Source: Deltaproteobacteria bacterium
GTDB lineage: Bacteria > Myxococcota_A > Polyangia > GCA-2747355 > JADLHG01
Length of the DNA: 64,000 nucleotides
Direction: 5' to 3'
NCBI GenBank assembly: GCA_020848905.1
Contig: JADLHG010000030.1
Span: forward strand, 46,195-110,194
The notes under the pieces are model-generated. The model had not been told where the DNA came from, ran no database searches, and worked only from the letters and a program-made list of their open reading frames with translations. This document shows positions 14,945-22,998 of this stretch, piece by piece. The position numbers were made by a program, and so were the translations under genes. Each line of letters opens with the position of its first letter. Within the stretch, counting starts at the first letter, position 1.

Positions 14945-16939
14945 CTACGGCAGAATGCGTGCGAAGTAGAAGCGCGTCACGCCGAGGCCCGGTGGCTGCG
15001 TGAAGGTGCTCGGGCCATACGTCGTGGTGGCCTGGGTGCTGAAGCGCGCCGCCGAGACGAAGCCCGACCCGGCGGCGGAGAGGTTGGCGGAGCGGTGGGT
15101 GCTCTTCACGATCCCGATCGCCTTCGAGGCCTCGGACCAACCGAGCGCCTTTCCGTCGGCGCTGAAGAGGGCGTAGAAGGGCCCGTAGGAGGACACCTTG
15201 TCGGTCGAGACGGAGGTCGTCGCACCGTTCGTGTTGACGGTCTGGCTCCAGGTGTCCGCGCCCACGGCCGCCATGCCCTTGACGACGATGCGCCCCTGCG
15301 CGTCGATCGCCACGCCGTGCCCGCGAACCTCGCCCACGGTGTGCCCCACGCGGTTGACCCACCTGGTCGAGAGGTACGGGTCGAGCGCAAGGACGAACAT
15401 GCTGCCGTAGGTTCCCCCGTCGGGCTGGGCCGCGTTGCCGTTGATGAACTGCACCTTGCCCTTGAAGCTCCCCACGATGAAGACGTTGTCGTTCGCGTCG
15501 AGGGCCATGTCGATGGCCTCCCACTGCGCCCCGGCGCTGCGCGGAAGGATCGGCTGCGCGCCGTTGCCGGCGTAGAGCCGCACGCACTTCGTCGGGTCCG
15601 CATCCAGGCGGCACTGGTTGCTCACGCAGCCCGAGCCGGTCGGGCAGGGGTCCGAGGGGCAGCTCTGGCAGGTCTGCTCGATGAAGCAGCCGTAGGCATT
15701 TCCGCCGGTGGTCTTGTTGCACACGCCGCGCGGGCCGCAGGTGCTGCCCGGGTCGCTGCAGTCGCTCGGGCCCGTGCAAAGGCCGCAGGACGAGCCCGTG
15801 CGGAAGCGTCCCGTCGCCGCCTGCAGGGGAACCAGGGTGCTCGAGGTGACGGTCTGGTTCACGTCCCAGGTGATCCCCGCGCCATCCGTGAAGGTGACCT
15901 TCTGACCGATGATCAGGTGCAGGTAGAGGGTGCCGTTCTTACCCACGGCCATCGGACGCGACGGGGTCATACCGCCGTCGACGTTCGCCTTCCAGCGCAA
16001 CTTGCAGCTCGTGTCGTAGCTGGCCACGAAGACCCCAAGGTTGGCCGCGGTGAGCGTCGTCGTGGCGTCGAGCGCGACGCTCTTGGTGTAGGTACCCATC
16101 ACGTAGGCGTTGCCCGCGCTGTCGGCGGCGAGCGACGTCGCGCGGGTGTCGGAGGTCCCGTTTCCCTTGAGGTGCACCACGCAGCCGAGCTTGCCCGCGT
16201 CGTCGTAGCGCGCGACGAAGCCCTCGTCACGCCAGGTGGGGGGCGAGGCCGTCTTGACGGCCGACGTGAGGGAGGTCGTGGCGTCGAAGCTCGTCGGCCC
16301 GTTGAAGCGCCCGGCCACGTAGGCGCCCGAGCTCGGCGTGGCCGCGACGGCGTGGATCCGCGCGCCCCAGGGGTCACCCCCCAGACGAATGAGCCAGCTC
16401 AGGGTGCCGGTGGCCGTCACGCGGGCGAGGAAACCCTCGGGGTCCTGCGCCCGATGCGCGATGTTGGTGCGCGGCTGCGTCTCAACCGTCGTCCCCTGGT
16501 ACGCGAGGGAGTCGGCGAAGGTGCCGGCGGCGAAGAAGTCGCCGGAGGCACGGCCCGCCACGACCACCTCGGGGAGATCGGGCTGGCACGGAGCGTGGGT
16601 CGTCTGCTCGGCCCAGACGATGTGTCCCACCACGCCGGCGTCGGCGACCTTGCCGTCACGCGCCGAGGCGTCCTTGGAAGCAGCGCCGTCGACGGTGCCG
16701 CGGTCGGACGCGCGACCGTCCGTGGTGCCGCGATCCCCCGCCGGGCCGCGATCCCCCGCCGCGAAGTCACCGCTCGGAGCCCCGTCGCTCGCGCTCCGGT
16801 CGGGACCGCCGTCGGTTTGGGCGGCAGGACCGTCGCCCACCGCCGCGTCGACGGCCTGCGAATCTGCCGTCGGTGTGCTGCTCGTCGAGGAGCAGCTGCA
16901 GAGTCCAAGGACACCGAACGCGACGAGCCACCGTCTCAT
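14945..16939 (-). CDS. Large lipoprotein with beta-propeller-like repeats and Cys-rich insert
   Basis: A 664-residue protein. The lipobox LGLCSC is followed by a linker of about 80 residues rich in Asp, Gly and Ala, typical of myxobacterial lipoproteins. The body has repeats of about 50-60 residues with patterns such as AGRFNGPTSFD, FVARYDDAGKL and DSAGNAYVMGTYTKS, characteristic of SBBP-type beta-propellers. A cysteine-rich insert at about residues 375-450 (CGLCTGPSDCSDPGSTCG and onward) interrupts it. It is probably a surface-exposed scaffold of unknown ligand. ATG 16939 is preferred to 16948 because AGGAG is well spaced only for the former. Confidence 0.8.
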   Translation of the reverse strand: MRRWLVAFGVLGLCSCSSTSSTPTADSQAVDAAVGDGPAAQTDGGPDRSASDGAPSGDFAAGDRGPAGDRGTTDGRASDRGTVDGAASKDASARDGKVADAGVVGHIVWAEQTTHAPCQPDLPEVVVAGRASGDFFAAGTFADSLAYQGTTVETQPRTNIAHRAQDPEGFLARVTATGTLSWLIRLGGDPWGARIHAVAATPSSGAYVAGRFNGPTSFDATTSLTSAVKTASPPTWRDEGFVARYDDAGKLGCVVHLKGNGTSDTRATSLAADSAGNAYVMGTYTKSVALDATTTLTAANLGVFVASYDTSCKLRWKANVDGGMTPSRPMAVGKNGTLYLHLIIGQKVTFTDGAGITWDVNQTVTSSTLVPLQAATGRFRTGSSCGLCTGPSDCSDPGSTCGPRGVCNKTTGGNAYGCFIEQTCQSCPSDPCPTGSGCVSNQCRLDADPTKCVRLYAGNGAQPILPRSAGAQWEAIDMALDANDNVFIVGSFKGKVQFINGNAAQPDGGTYGSMFVLALDPYLSTRWVNRVGHTVGEVRGHGVAIDAQGRIVVKGMAAVGADTWSQTVNTNGATTSVSTDKVSSYGPFYALFSADGKALGWSEASKAIGIVKSTHRSANLSAAGSGFVSAARFSTQATTTYGPSTFTQPPGLGVTRFYFARILP

Positions 16940-17054
16940 GAGGCGCATCTCCTGTGGAGTGTGGGGGCGCTACGGTTACAGGAGCCCCGCCGGCGCGTCA
17001 AGATCGCCGTATTTGATGCGGATGCGTAGTTTCGGGAGTCGGGAGGGGAGCGAG

Positions 17055-18260
17055 CTACTGGGGCTGGGCCCAGATCTCGGTCGTGCTTCCCACCGAGCCG
17101 AAGTCGAGCACGTAGAGCGTGAGCACGAAGCGCGTCTTGCCCGCGGGGACCTTGGCCATCAGATCGATGGCCTTGGCCGGATAGCCGAAGGCGGCGCCGT
17201 TCGGGACGGCGGGATCGAGGCTCGTGCCCGGAATCGTGGGCGCCAGGTGCTGCGCGAGCGGGGTGCTCGTCGGGACGTGGTAGATTCCCGAGATTCCCCC
17301 CGAGCAGTAGTACCAGTGCGCGACGATCGCGCCGCCGGGCGCGTCGCGAACCTGGGCCAGCATGCAGTTGTCCCAGCCCACGGGCTTCGTGCCGGCCGCG
17401 TCGCCCGACAGCAGGAGCTTCGTGCAGCTGCCGAGATCCAGGTTCGCCTCGGACTGGTAGACGATGGTCAGCGGAGTGCCGCTGGCCGAGGTGCCGTTGC
17501 GGTACTCGGGGTGCGAGCCGTTCTTCTGCTCGTAGAACGAGGTCGAGTAGCTCGGAGCCTTGCCCGCGAGCTGGAACGGAGCCGCGGAGCCGGTGCCGGT
17601 CGCGCACACCTTGATCGAGCCGCCGGTCCCGACGACCAGCGACACGACGAGGTAGCCGCTCACGTTGCCCGCCGCGTCGCGCACGCCGATGTAGATGAGA
17701 TAGGTCCCCGGCGTGAACTTCGCCCCGAGCTTGAGGCGGGAGAGGTCGAACTTCTTGGCCGCATTCTCGGCGCCGGAGAGCGTGCAAACGTAGTGCACCG
17801 TCGCGCCGTTGACCTGGATGATCACGTCCACCGTATCGCTCTGCGGGTCGGTGAAATCGAAGGAACCGGAGAGCGGCTGCCCGGGCGTGGCCGCGGCCAG
17901 CTTGGCGTTCGCCACCTGGGGAGCGGCCGTGCTGCCGTTCGAGGCCGGGCGGTCCCCGGAGACCTGCGTGCAGCCCTCGATGGTCAGGTCGAGCGGCGGG
18001 GCGGCGTCGGCGGGAGCGACGGAGTCCTTGCTGCCTGTCGCGTCGGAGGTCCCCTGGTCCGCGGGGGCCTTGCCGTCGTGGGTGACGGCACCGTCTCGGG
18101 AGCCTGAGTCGGTGGCGCCGACCGCGACGTCGGGAGTGCCCACCGCGGCGTCGAGCGTCGTGGAGCTGGAGGAGTTGCAGCCGACGAGCGCGAGCAGCGT
18201 CACGATGCTGGCGCCGACGAGCAACGCGCTTCGATGGAGCGATCGATGCATGGCGAACAT
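17055..18260 (-). CDS. Secreted lipoprotein of unknown function
   Basis: A 401-residue protein. The signal peptide ends at the lipobox LALVGC, giving Cys28, and an Asp/Ala-rich linker follows to about residue 90. The middle (about 110-210) looks like an Ig-like or PKD-like fold (LSGSFDFTDPQSDTVDVIIQVNG, GTYLIYIGVRDAAGNVSGY). The C-terminal 200 residues contain several Cys and aromatic residues (VAHWYYCSGGISGIYHV) and are unrecognised. The start is supported by GGGAGG, 4 bases upstream of the ATG. It shares linker style and orientation with the lipoprotein gene just downstream (14945-16939). Confidence 0.75.
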   Translation of the reverse strand: MFAMHRSLHRSALLVGASIVTLLALVGCNSSSSTTLDAAVGTPDVAVGATDSGSRDGAVTHDGKAPADQGTSDATGSKDSVAPADAAPPLDLTIEGCTQVSGDRPASNGSTAAPQVANAKLAAATPGQPLSGSFDFTDPQSDTVDVIIQVNGATVHYVCTLSGAENAAKKFDLSRLKLGAKFTPGTYLIYIGVRDAAGNVSGYLVVSLVVGTGGSIKVCATGTGSAAPFQLAGKAPSYSTSFYEQKNGSHPEYRNGTSASGTPLTIVYQSEANLDLGSCTKLLLSGDAAGTKPVGWDNCMLAQVRDAPGGAIVAHWYYCSGGISGIYHVPTSTPLAQHLAPTIPGTSLDPAVPNGAAFGYPAKAIDLMAKVPAGKTRFVLTLYVLDFGSVGSTTEIWAQPQ

Positions 18261-18360
18261 GCGACCTCCCGGGTGACGGTTGAGGGGCTGGAGAGGTGAC
18301 GGTAACCGGAGGCAGGATGGGGGTCCAGCCCGTTGACGGACCCCGCGCGAGCGAGGACGT

Positions 18361-19659
18361 CTAGCGCGCGGAGGTGTCCCACCGGGAGCGCGCCCGTCGT
18401 GCCGCGCGGCCGGCAAAGACGAGGGCCACGGCAATGGCGAGCCAGGCGGTGGTCGAGGCTTCCTGCGAGGCGCCCCGCGCACCCGACAGCGCGCAGCCGC
18501 CCGCCGCACCGGGAGCGGTGTCTTCCGGCACGCTCGCCGGATCGGTTGACGGCCGTGCAGCTGTGGCCGGCGGGACCCGCGCTGTCCCGGTCAAGCGCCC
18601 GAGCAGGGGGGCCGGTCCATCGTAGTGGCGCGCCGGAACGATCCCTTTCACCTCGCACCAGACGCGCTCCTTGCTCGTGCAGCCGTCCGTGAGCTCCTGC
18701 TCGATCCAGCCGAGCCACGCGTCCACGCGCGTATCCACGCCCCCCTTCGCGCAGTCGGAGGCGTCGTAGGCGTGCGAAGTCACGCCGATGAGCCGCTCCT
18801 TGATCTTCGCCTCGGTCTTCGCCACGAAGTAGGTCGGTCCCCCAGAGTCGCCGTGACACTTCCGAACCGTCTCCGGCCCGGCGCCGATCTGCATCTCGTG
18901 CGCGCCGAGCTCGTTCAGCACCGCCTGGCCGCAGCGCTTGCGCCCGTGGGGCGCCTCCCCGGGCTCGTCCTGGCCGGGATCGCCACCAGGGCCGCCGCCA
19001 GGGCCGCCGCCCAGCGGATCCGCACCCGGCGTCTGCATGCCCCAGCCCGCGATACCGACGGGCGCGCCGCGCACAAGTTGCTTCGCCTCTGCGGCGGAGA
19101 TGACCACCGCGGGCCGCACCGCCGTGACCGGCTTCGCGAGGAAGACGAGCCCCAGATCCCCCACGTTGCCGAGACCCCCGCTCTCGTTGCCGCCCGCGGC
19201 TCCGTAGCCGGGGTTCACGTGCCGGCTCGTCACGCGGATCGCATCCTTCGGCAGGCCGGCGAGGCCCGCGGCCGCGCCTCCACCGAGCGCGGAGAGGTCG
19301 GCCTGGAAGCTCACGTAGTACTCGGCCTTCGTCACCGTCACCTCTTTCGGCAGCGGCAGCTCGTCCCCCACGCAGTGCGCCGCGGTCAGCACCACGTCGG
19401 GGGCGATGAGCGTCCCCGAGCAGATCAGCATCGGCACGGTCACGGTCTGGCCCTCCATCGAGAGCGTCAGCTCCGCGATCAACCCGACCGCCGACGAGTA
19501 CTCCTGCGTGCTGCAATCGCGACCGTTGATGATCGGAAGCGCACGACGCGCAACGGACGCCGCGGACGGAGGCGCGGCCAGCTCGTCGGGAGCACACGCG
19601 AGGGGCGCGGCCGCCGTCAGGCAGAGCAGCGGCAAGAACGAGCGAGGGGATGTCAGCAT
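18361..19659 (-). CDS. Trypsin-like serine protease with MYXO-CTERM-like tail
   Basis: A 432-residue exported S1-family protease. The catalytic triad is visible as His95 in LTAAHC, Asp168 in NVGDLGLV and Ser272 in HGDSGGP. A signal peptide or lipobox (LACAP, Cys22) precedes a propeptide, and the mature start is probably at IINGR (about residue 44). A Gly/Pro-rich loop (GGGPGGGPGGDPG) lies at 217-229. The C-terminus carries GGCALSG, one hydrophobic helix (TTAWLAIAVALVFAG) and RRARSR, a MYXO-CTERM-type surface-sorting tail. The ribosome binding site GGAGAGG supports the start. It should cleave proteins outside the cell. Confidence 0.92.
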   Translation of the reverse strand: MLTSPRSFLPLLCLTAAAPLACAPDELAAPPSAASVARRALPIINGRDCSTQEYSSAVGLIAELTLSMEGQTVTVPMLICSGTLIAPDVVLTAAHCVGDELPLPKEVTVTKAEYYVSFQADLSALGGGAAAGLAGLPKDAIRVTSRHVNPGYGAAGGNESGGLGNVGDLGLVFLAKPVTAVRPAVVISAAEAKQLVRGAPVGIAGWGMQTPGADPLGGGPGGGPGGDPGQDEPGEAPHGRKRCGQAVLNELGAHEMQIGAGPETVRKCHGDSGGPTYFVAKTEAKIKERLIGVTSHAYDASDCAKGGVDTRVDAWLGWIEQELTDGCTSKERVWCEVKGIVPARHYDGPAPLLGRLTGTARVPPATAARPSTDPASVPEDTAPGAAGGCALSGARGASQEASTTAWLAIAVALVFAGRAARRARSRWDTSAR

Positions 19660-19783
19660 GGCAGACCTCTCCGGGGCTTGGCGGAAACAGCGTTCGACGG
19701 GACGCGGGTTGGTTGCCTGGCCGCGGCGGAGCGTTCACGCCCGGAGGGGGGTTTTCCGTCGAGAAACGGTCGGACCAGTTGGG

Positions 19784-20356
19784 CTACTGAGAGGCGCGCG
19801 GCAGGCGGCGAATGCGATTCTTCGTGACCCAGGTGTCGAACTCCGGCCCCCAGCCGACGTAGTGAATCTTGTACTGCCCGCGGCGCACCTCGAGGACCTG
19901 CGCACGCCACCAGGTGCCGCCCTCTTCCACCTCCACCTCCTCGCGTACCGCGGGTCCGTCAGCCACGAGCGCCTTCCGGAGCTGGGCCGCACTGTCGAAC
20001 TCCGTGAAGCGCAGCACCTGCTCGAGCGCGAGCCAGACCGTGCGGCGCGCGCCGAGGCCCGTCCCCAGCTCCGGCGCGTCGATCGTCTGGCCCACGAGAA
20101 AAGCCCGGCCGCCGAGCTGCTGAAGCCCGGGCCTCTCGAGCGCCACCCGTCCCGCCGGCGTCTCGACCAGGATCGCGCCGGCCGAAAACGAACCAGCGTT
20201 CGCGTTCGCGCTTACGTTCCCGTTCCCGCCCGGGCTCCCGCTCGCGCCCACCCTCGCGCCCGCAGCCGGGGCGGGAGCTTCCGCGGCCCCGGTCGGCGAC
20301 CCGGCGACAAGGACCAACAGCGCAACCGCCCCAAACACACCTGCCACGCGATCCAT
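19784..20356 (-). CDS. Exported protein with Tudor-knot/chromo-barrel-like domain
   Basis: A 190-residue protein. A signal peptide (VFGAVALLVLVAGSPTGAAEA) is followed by a low-complexity Gly/Asn/Ala linker. Residues about 140-190 resemble the Tudor-knot/chromo-barrel fold: WWRAQVLEVRRGQYKIHYVGWGPEFDTWV, quoted here as WWRAQVLEVRRG and then YKIHYVGWGPEFDTWV with the GW and W positions of that family. In eukaryotes these domains read chromatin. In bacteria they occur in exported proteins of unknown role. The ribosome binding site AAGGGAG supports the start. Confidence 0.7.
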   Translation of the reverse strand: MDRVAGVFGAVALLVLVAGSPTGAAEAPAPAAGARVGASGSPGGNGNVSANANAGSFSAGAILVETPAGRVALERPGLQQLGGRAFLVGQTIDAPELGTGLGARRTVWLALEQVLRFTEFDSAAQLRKALVADGPAVREEVEVEEGGTWWRAQVLEVRRGQYKIHYVGWGPEFDTWVTKNRIRRLPRASQ

Positions 20357-20721
20357 CTCGGCTCCCTTCGTGCAGCCCCACCCCGTAGCGTCCTACGCGG
20401 GGTGGCCTACGGAGCCTTCCCCGGGGGTAGGCAGGGCGGGGCGAGGGGTACCTAGACCGAGGCCGGCTCGGCGAACGGCGCGTCGCATGGGCTGTTCTTC
20501 GTATCGATATCAATGAAGACCGGCGTCGATGCGTCCGCGCGCGGGCGAGCGCCGGATGCACCGAGATTCGAACGATCCGAACGACTTTCCTTCGGTCATG
20601 AGAGGAGGGCTCTCGCACGCTTGGTCGGACCTGCACGACTTGACTGAAGGTTGGTGCAGCAGATCAATGGTCCGTGCCTTGCTCCCCTATCGCGCGCGCC
20701 ACGAAGTGAGGAGGACGCCGC
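20357..20721. other. Intergenic region, 365 bp
   Basis: Lies between the divergent Tudor-knot protein gene and the first gene of the tandem surface-protein cluster, so it should contain both promoters. An AT-rich patch with the palindrome TATCGATA near 20507 stands out. No RNA gene or convincing -35/-10 pair was identified. Confidence 0.45.
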
Positions 20722-22998
20722 GTGGATGGGTGGAGGTTCAACGTGTGGGCGCCGCCTGCCGAGGGAAGACAGGCGACGCGGACTCGGGCGGCATGGACCA
20801 TCCTCGGGGTCCCTCTGCTCGGCCTTTGCCAGCTGGCCTGCCAGGCGAGCGCGCAGGACGGGACCCTGGAGCTCAGCGCCGCCCCCGCGACAGCTCTTCT
20901 CTCCTCGGCCACGGGGCTGCGGTTCCTTGCGCGGACCACGAGCACCGCGAGGAGGGTGGTGCAGCGCGGGGAGCTCACGCAGCCGCCCTTCGCGGCGCGC
21001 CTCGAGCGCCTTCCCTTGCGGGAGGCCCTGATCGTCGAGTCCTGCGTGGTTGGGCAAGCGGGCAGCGAGCTCGCCTGCGGACTCGTGGGACCGTTCGCGC
21101 TCGACTCCGACCAGGAGGCCTTGCTCATCTTGCCCATCGACGCGCCGGGCGAGTTCCCCCGGAACGCCTCGCCACTGGGCGGCCTGCTGCTCGCACCGGC
21201 ACGACCCGGGCCAGGCGAAGCGGTCTTCGTGCGCGCACTCGGACGACCGTCGTCGGAGGGGCCAGAGACCGTGGAGTGGCGCGCAAGCGCGGGGCTGCTC
21301 GAGAGCCCGGGGAGCACGTCCACGCGGTGGCTCCTGCCGCAGGACCGTGACGCGCTCGAGCTGAGCCTCTCGGTACGCCACGGCGGACTCTTCACCTCCA
21401 ACCTCGGCGTCACGCTGGCCGTCGGGGGCCGCGGCTCGGCAGCGGTCACGGCGCGCCTCAATACCTGGCCGATCGCGAGCCGCCTGACGGTCGAGCCGGC
21501 CGCGCTCGAGCCGGGGGGATCGGCGAGCGTCCAGCTCGTGGCCTCGGACCCCGACGGCGACCCGCTGAACGTGCTCTGGAGCGACAACTGCGGAGGAAGC
21601 TTTCTCGGGGCAGGGCTCGCGCCCTCGTGGGCGGCGCCGGCACAGGCCCCGGCGAGCGGACGCTGCACGCTGCGAGCGCAAATAGCGGACGGCCTGGGTG
21701 GTCAGAACGAGGCCGCGGTCACGATCTCCGTCGGGCAGCCGCCGAGCGCGAACCGCGCGCCCGAGGTTGCGAGCGCCTATCAGTCGCGCGAGGTAGCCGC
21801 GAGCGGCGAATCCATCGTGCTGCGCCTCGCGGCGCGCGACCCGGAAGGGGGGCCGGTCTCCGTCGGCTGGAGCGCCTCTGCAGGCACCCTCACCGCGCCG
21901 ACCGAGTCCGCCCAGGGGAGCGAGGTCACCTGGCAAGCGCCCACGGGAGGCTGCGGGCATGTCGTGACCGCGACCGCGCGGGACCTGGCCGGCGCGGCGA
22001 CGAGCTGGCGCTTCTCGGTGCGCTGTCCGACCTGCGGCGACGGGTCCTTGCAGAGCGGTGAGAGCTGCGATGGCCCGCTCCTCGGAGGACAGAGCTGCGC
22101 GAGCCAGGGCTTCGTGGTCGGGCGGCTCGGCTGTGGCACGACCTGCGGCTTCGACCTGTCGGGTTGCCGCGCCCTCCTTGGGCTGTCCTCGCCGACGACG
22201 CGCGCGCTTCAGGGCGTGGGCGGCAGCGCCTCCACGCGGTGGGCCGTCGGCCAGGGGGGCGCGATCGTGCGCCTCACCGCCGCGGGGGCGGCGAGCGTGC
22301 CGTCGCCGGTGACGACCCTACTGCGCGCGGCCTTCGGGAGCAGCGCGGCCGAGGCCTGGGTGGTCGGGGACTCCGGGACGCTCCTGCGCTTCGGTGGCTG
22401 GCAGTGGGCCGTCTGGCCGGCTCCCGTCCCGGGCAGTCTGCGGGCTCTCTCGGGCACCGGGCCGAGCGACCTGTGGGCGGCGGGCGACGCCGGAGTGGTG
22501 CTCCGCTTCGACGGGGGGAGCTGGACCCGCATCCCGACCTCCACGGCCAAGGCCCTCGCTGGCCTCTGGGCGGGCCCGACAGAGGTCTGGGCCGTCGGGG
22601 CCGAGGGGACGATCCTGCGCGGAGGCCTCACGGGCTTCGCCACGGCGCGCACGGGCCCGAAGGCCCTGCGCCTGACGAGCATCTGGGGCAGCGCGGCGAA
22701 CGACGTCTGGGCCGTCGGCACGGGTGGCACGGTGCTGCGCTTCGACGGGGGGAGCTGGACCAGCGTCGCGAGCGGCACCACGGCCGACCTCCACGCCGTC
22801 TGGGGCAGCGGGCCAAACGACGTCTGGATGGCCGGGGCCGCGGGGACGCTCTTGCGCTTCGACGGCTCGACGCTCTCGCGTGTGCCCTCCGGCACCACTC
22901 AGGACCTCTTCGGCATCTTCGGCGGCGCCTCGGGCGAGGCGCTCGTGGTCGGCGGGGGCGGCACGCTCCTCTCGATCGTCGGTGGAGCGACCCCATGA
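20722..22998 (+). CDS. Surface protein with Ig/PKD-like modules, Cys-rich domain and beta-propeller
   Basis: A 758-residue exported protein, the first of four tandem paralogues. The N-terminal signal ends near LGLCQLAC. Two Ig/PKD-like modules follow, starting at LNTWP (246-250) and near NRAPEVASAYQSRE (about 345). Then comes a Cys-rich segment at about 440-485 (CGDGSLQSGESCDGP) and a propeller of repeated W(A)VG-x-GGT(V/I)LRFDGGSW units at 500-758. A GTG start follows an AGGAGG site. It overlaps the next gene by ATGA (22995-22998). It is probably a displayed adhesin or sensor; the ligand is unknown. Confidence 0.8.
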   Translation: MDGWRFNVWAPPAEGRQATRTRAAWTILGVPLLGLCQLACQASAQDGTLELSAAPATALLSSATGLRFLARTTSTARRVVQRGELTQPPFAARLERLPLREALIVESCVVGQAGSELACGLVGPFALDSDQEALLILPIDAPGEFPRNASPLGGLLLAPARPGPGEAVFVRALGRPSSEGPETVEWRASAGLLESPGSTSTRWLLPQDRDALELSLSVRHGGLFTSNLGVTLAVGGRGSAAVTARLNTWPIASRLTVEPAALEPGGSASVQLVASDPDGDPLNVLWSDNCGGSFLGAGLAPSWAAPAQAPASGRCTLRAQIADGLGGQNEAAVTISVGQPPSANRAPEVASAYQSREVAASGESIVLRLAARDPEGGPVSVGWSASAGTLTAPTESAQGSEVTWQAPTGGCGHVVTATARDLAGAATSWRFSVRCPTCGDGSLQSGESCDGPLLGGQSCASQGFVVGRLGCGTTCGFDLSGCRALLGLSSPTTRALQGVGGSASTRWAVGQGGAIVRLTAAGAASVPSPVTTLLRAAFGSSAAEAWVVGDSGTLLRFGGWQWAVWPAPVPGSLRALSGTGPSDLWAAGDAGVVLRFDGGSWTRIPTSTAKALAGLWAGPTEVWAVGAEGTILRGGLTGFATARTGPKALRLTSIWGSAANDVWAVGTGGTVLRFDGGSWTSVASGTTADLHAVWGSGPNDVWMAGAAGTLLRFDGSTLSRVPSGTTQDLFGIFGGASGEALVVGGGGTLLSIVGGATP

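Noticed and set aside
15095..17029. Plus-strand open frame of 644 codons across the propeller lipoprotein
   Set aside because: It is opposite a lipoprotein gene with a signal peptide and repeats; its own translation has no recognisable features.
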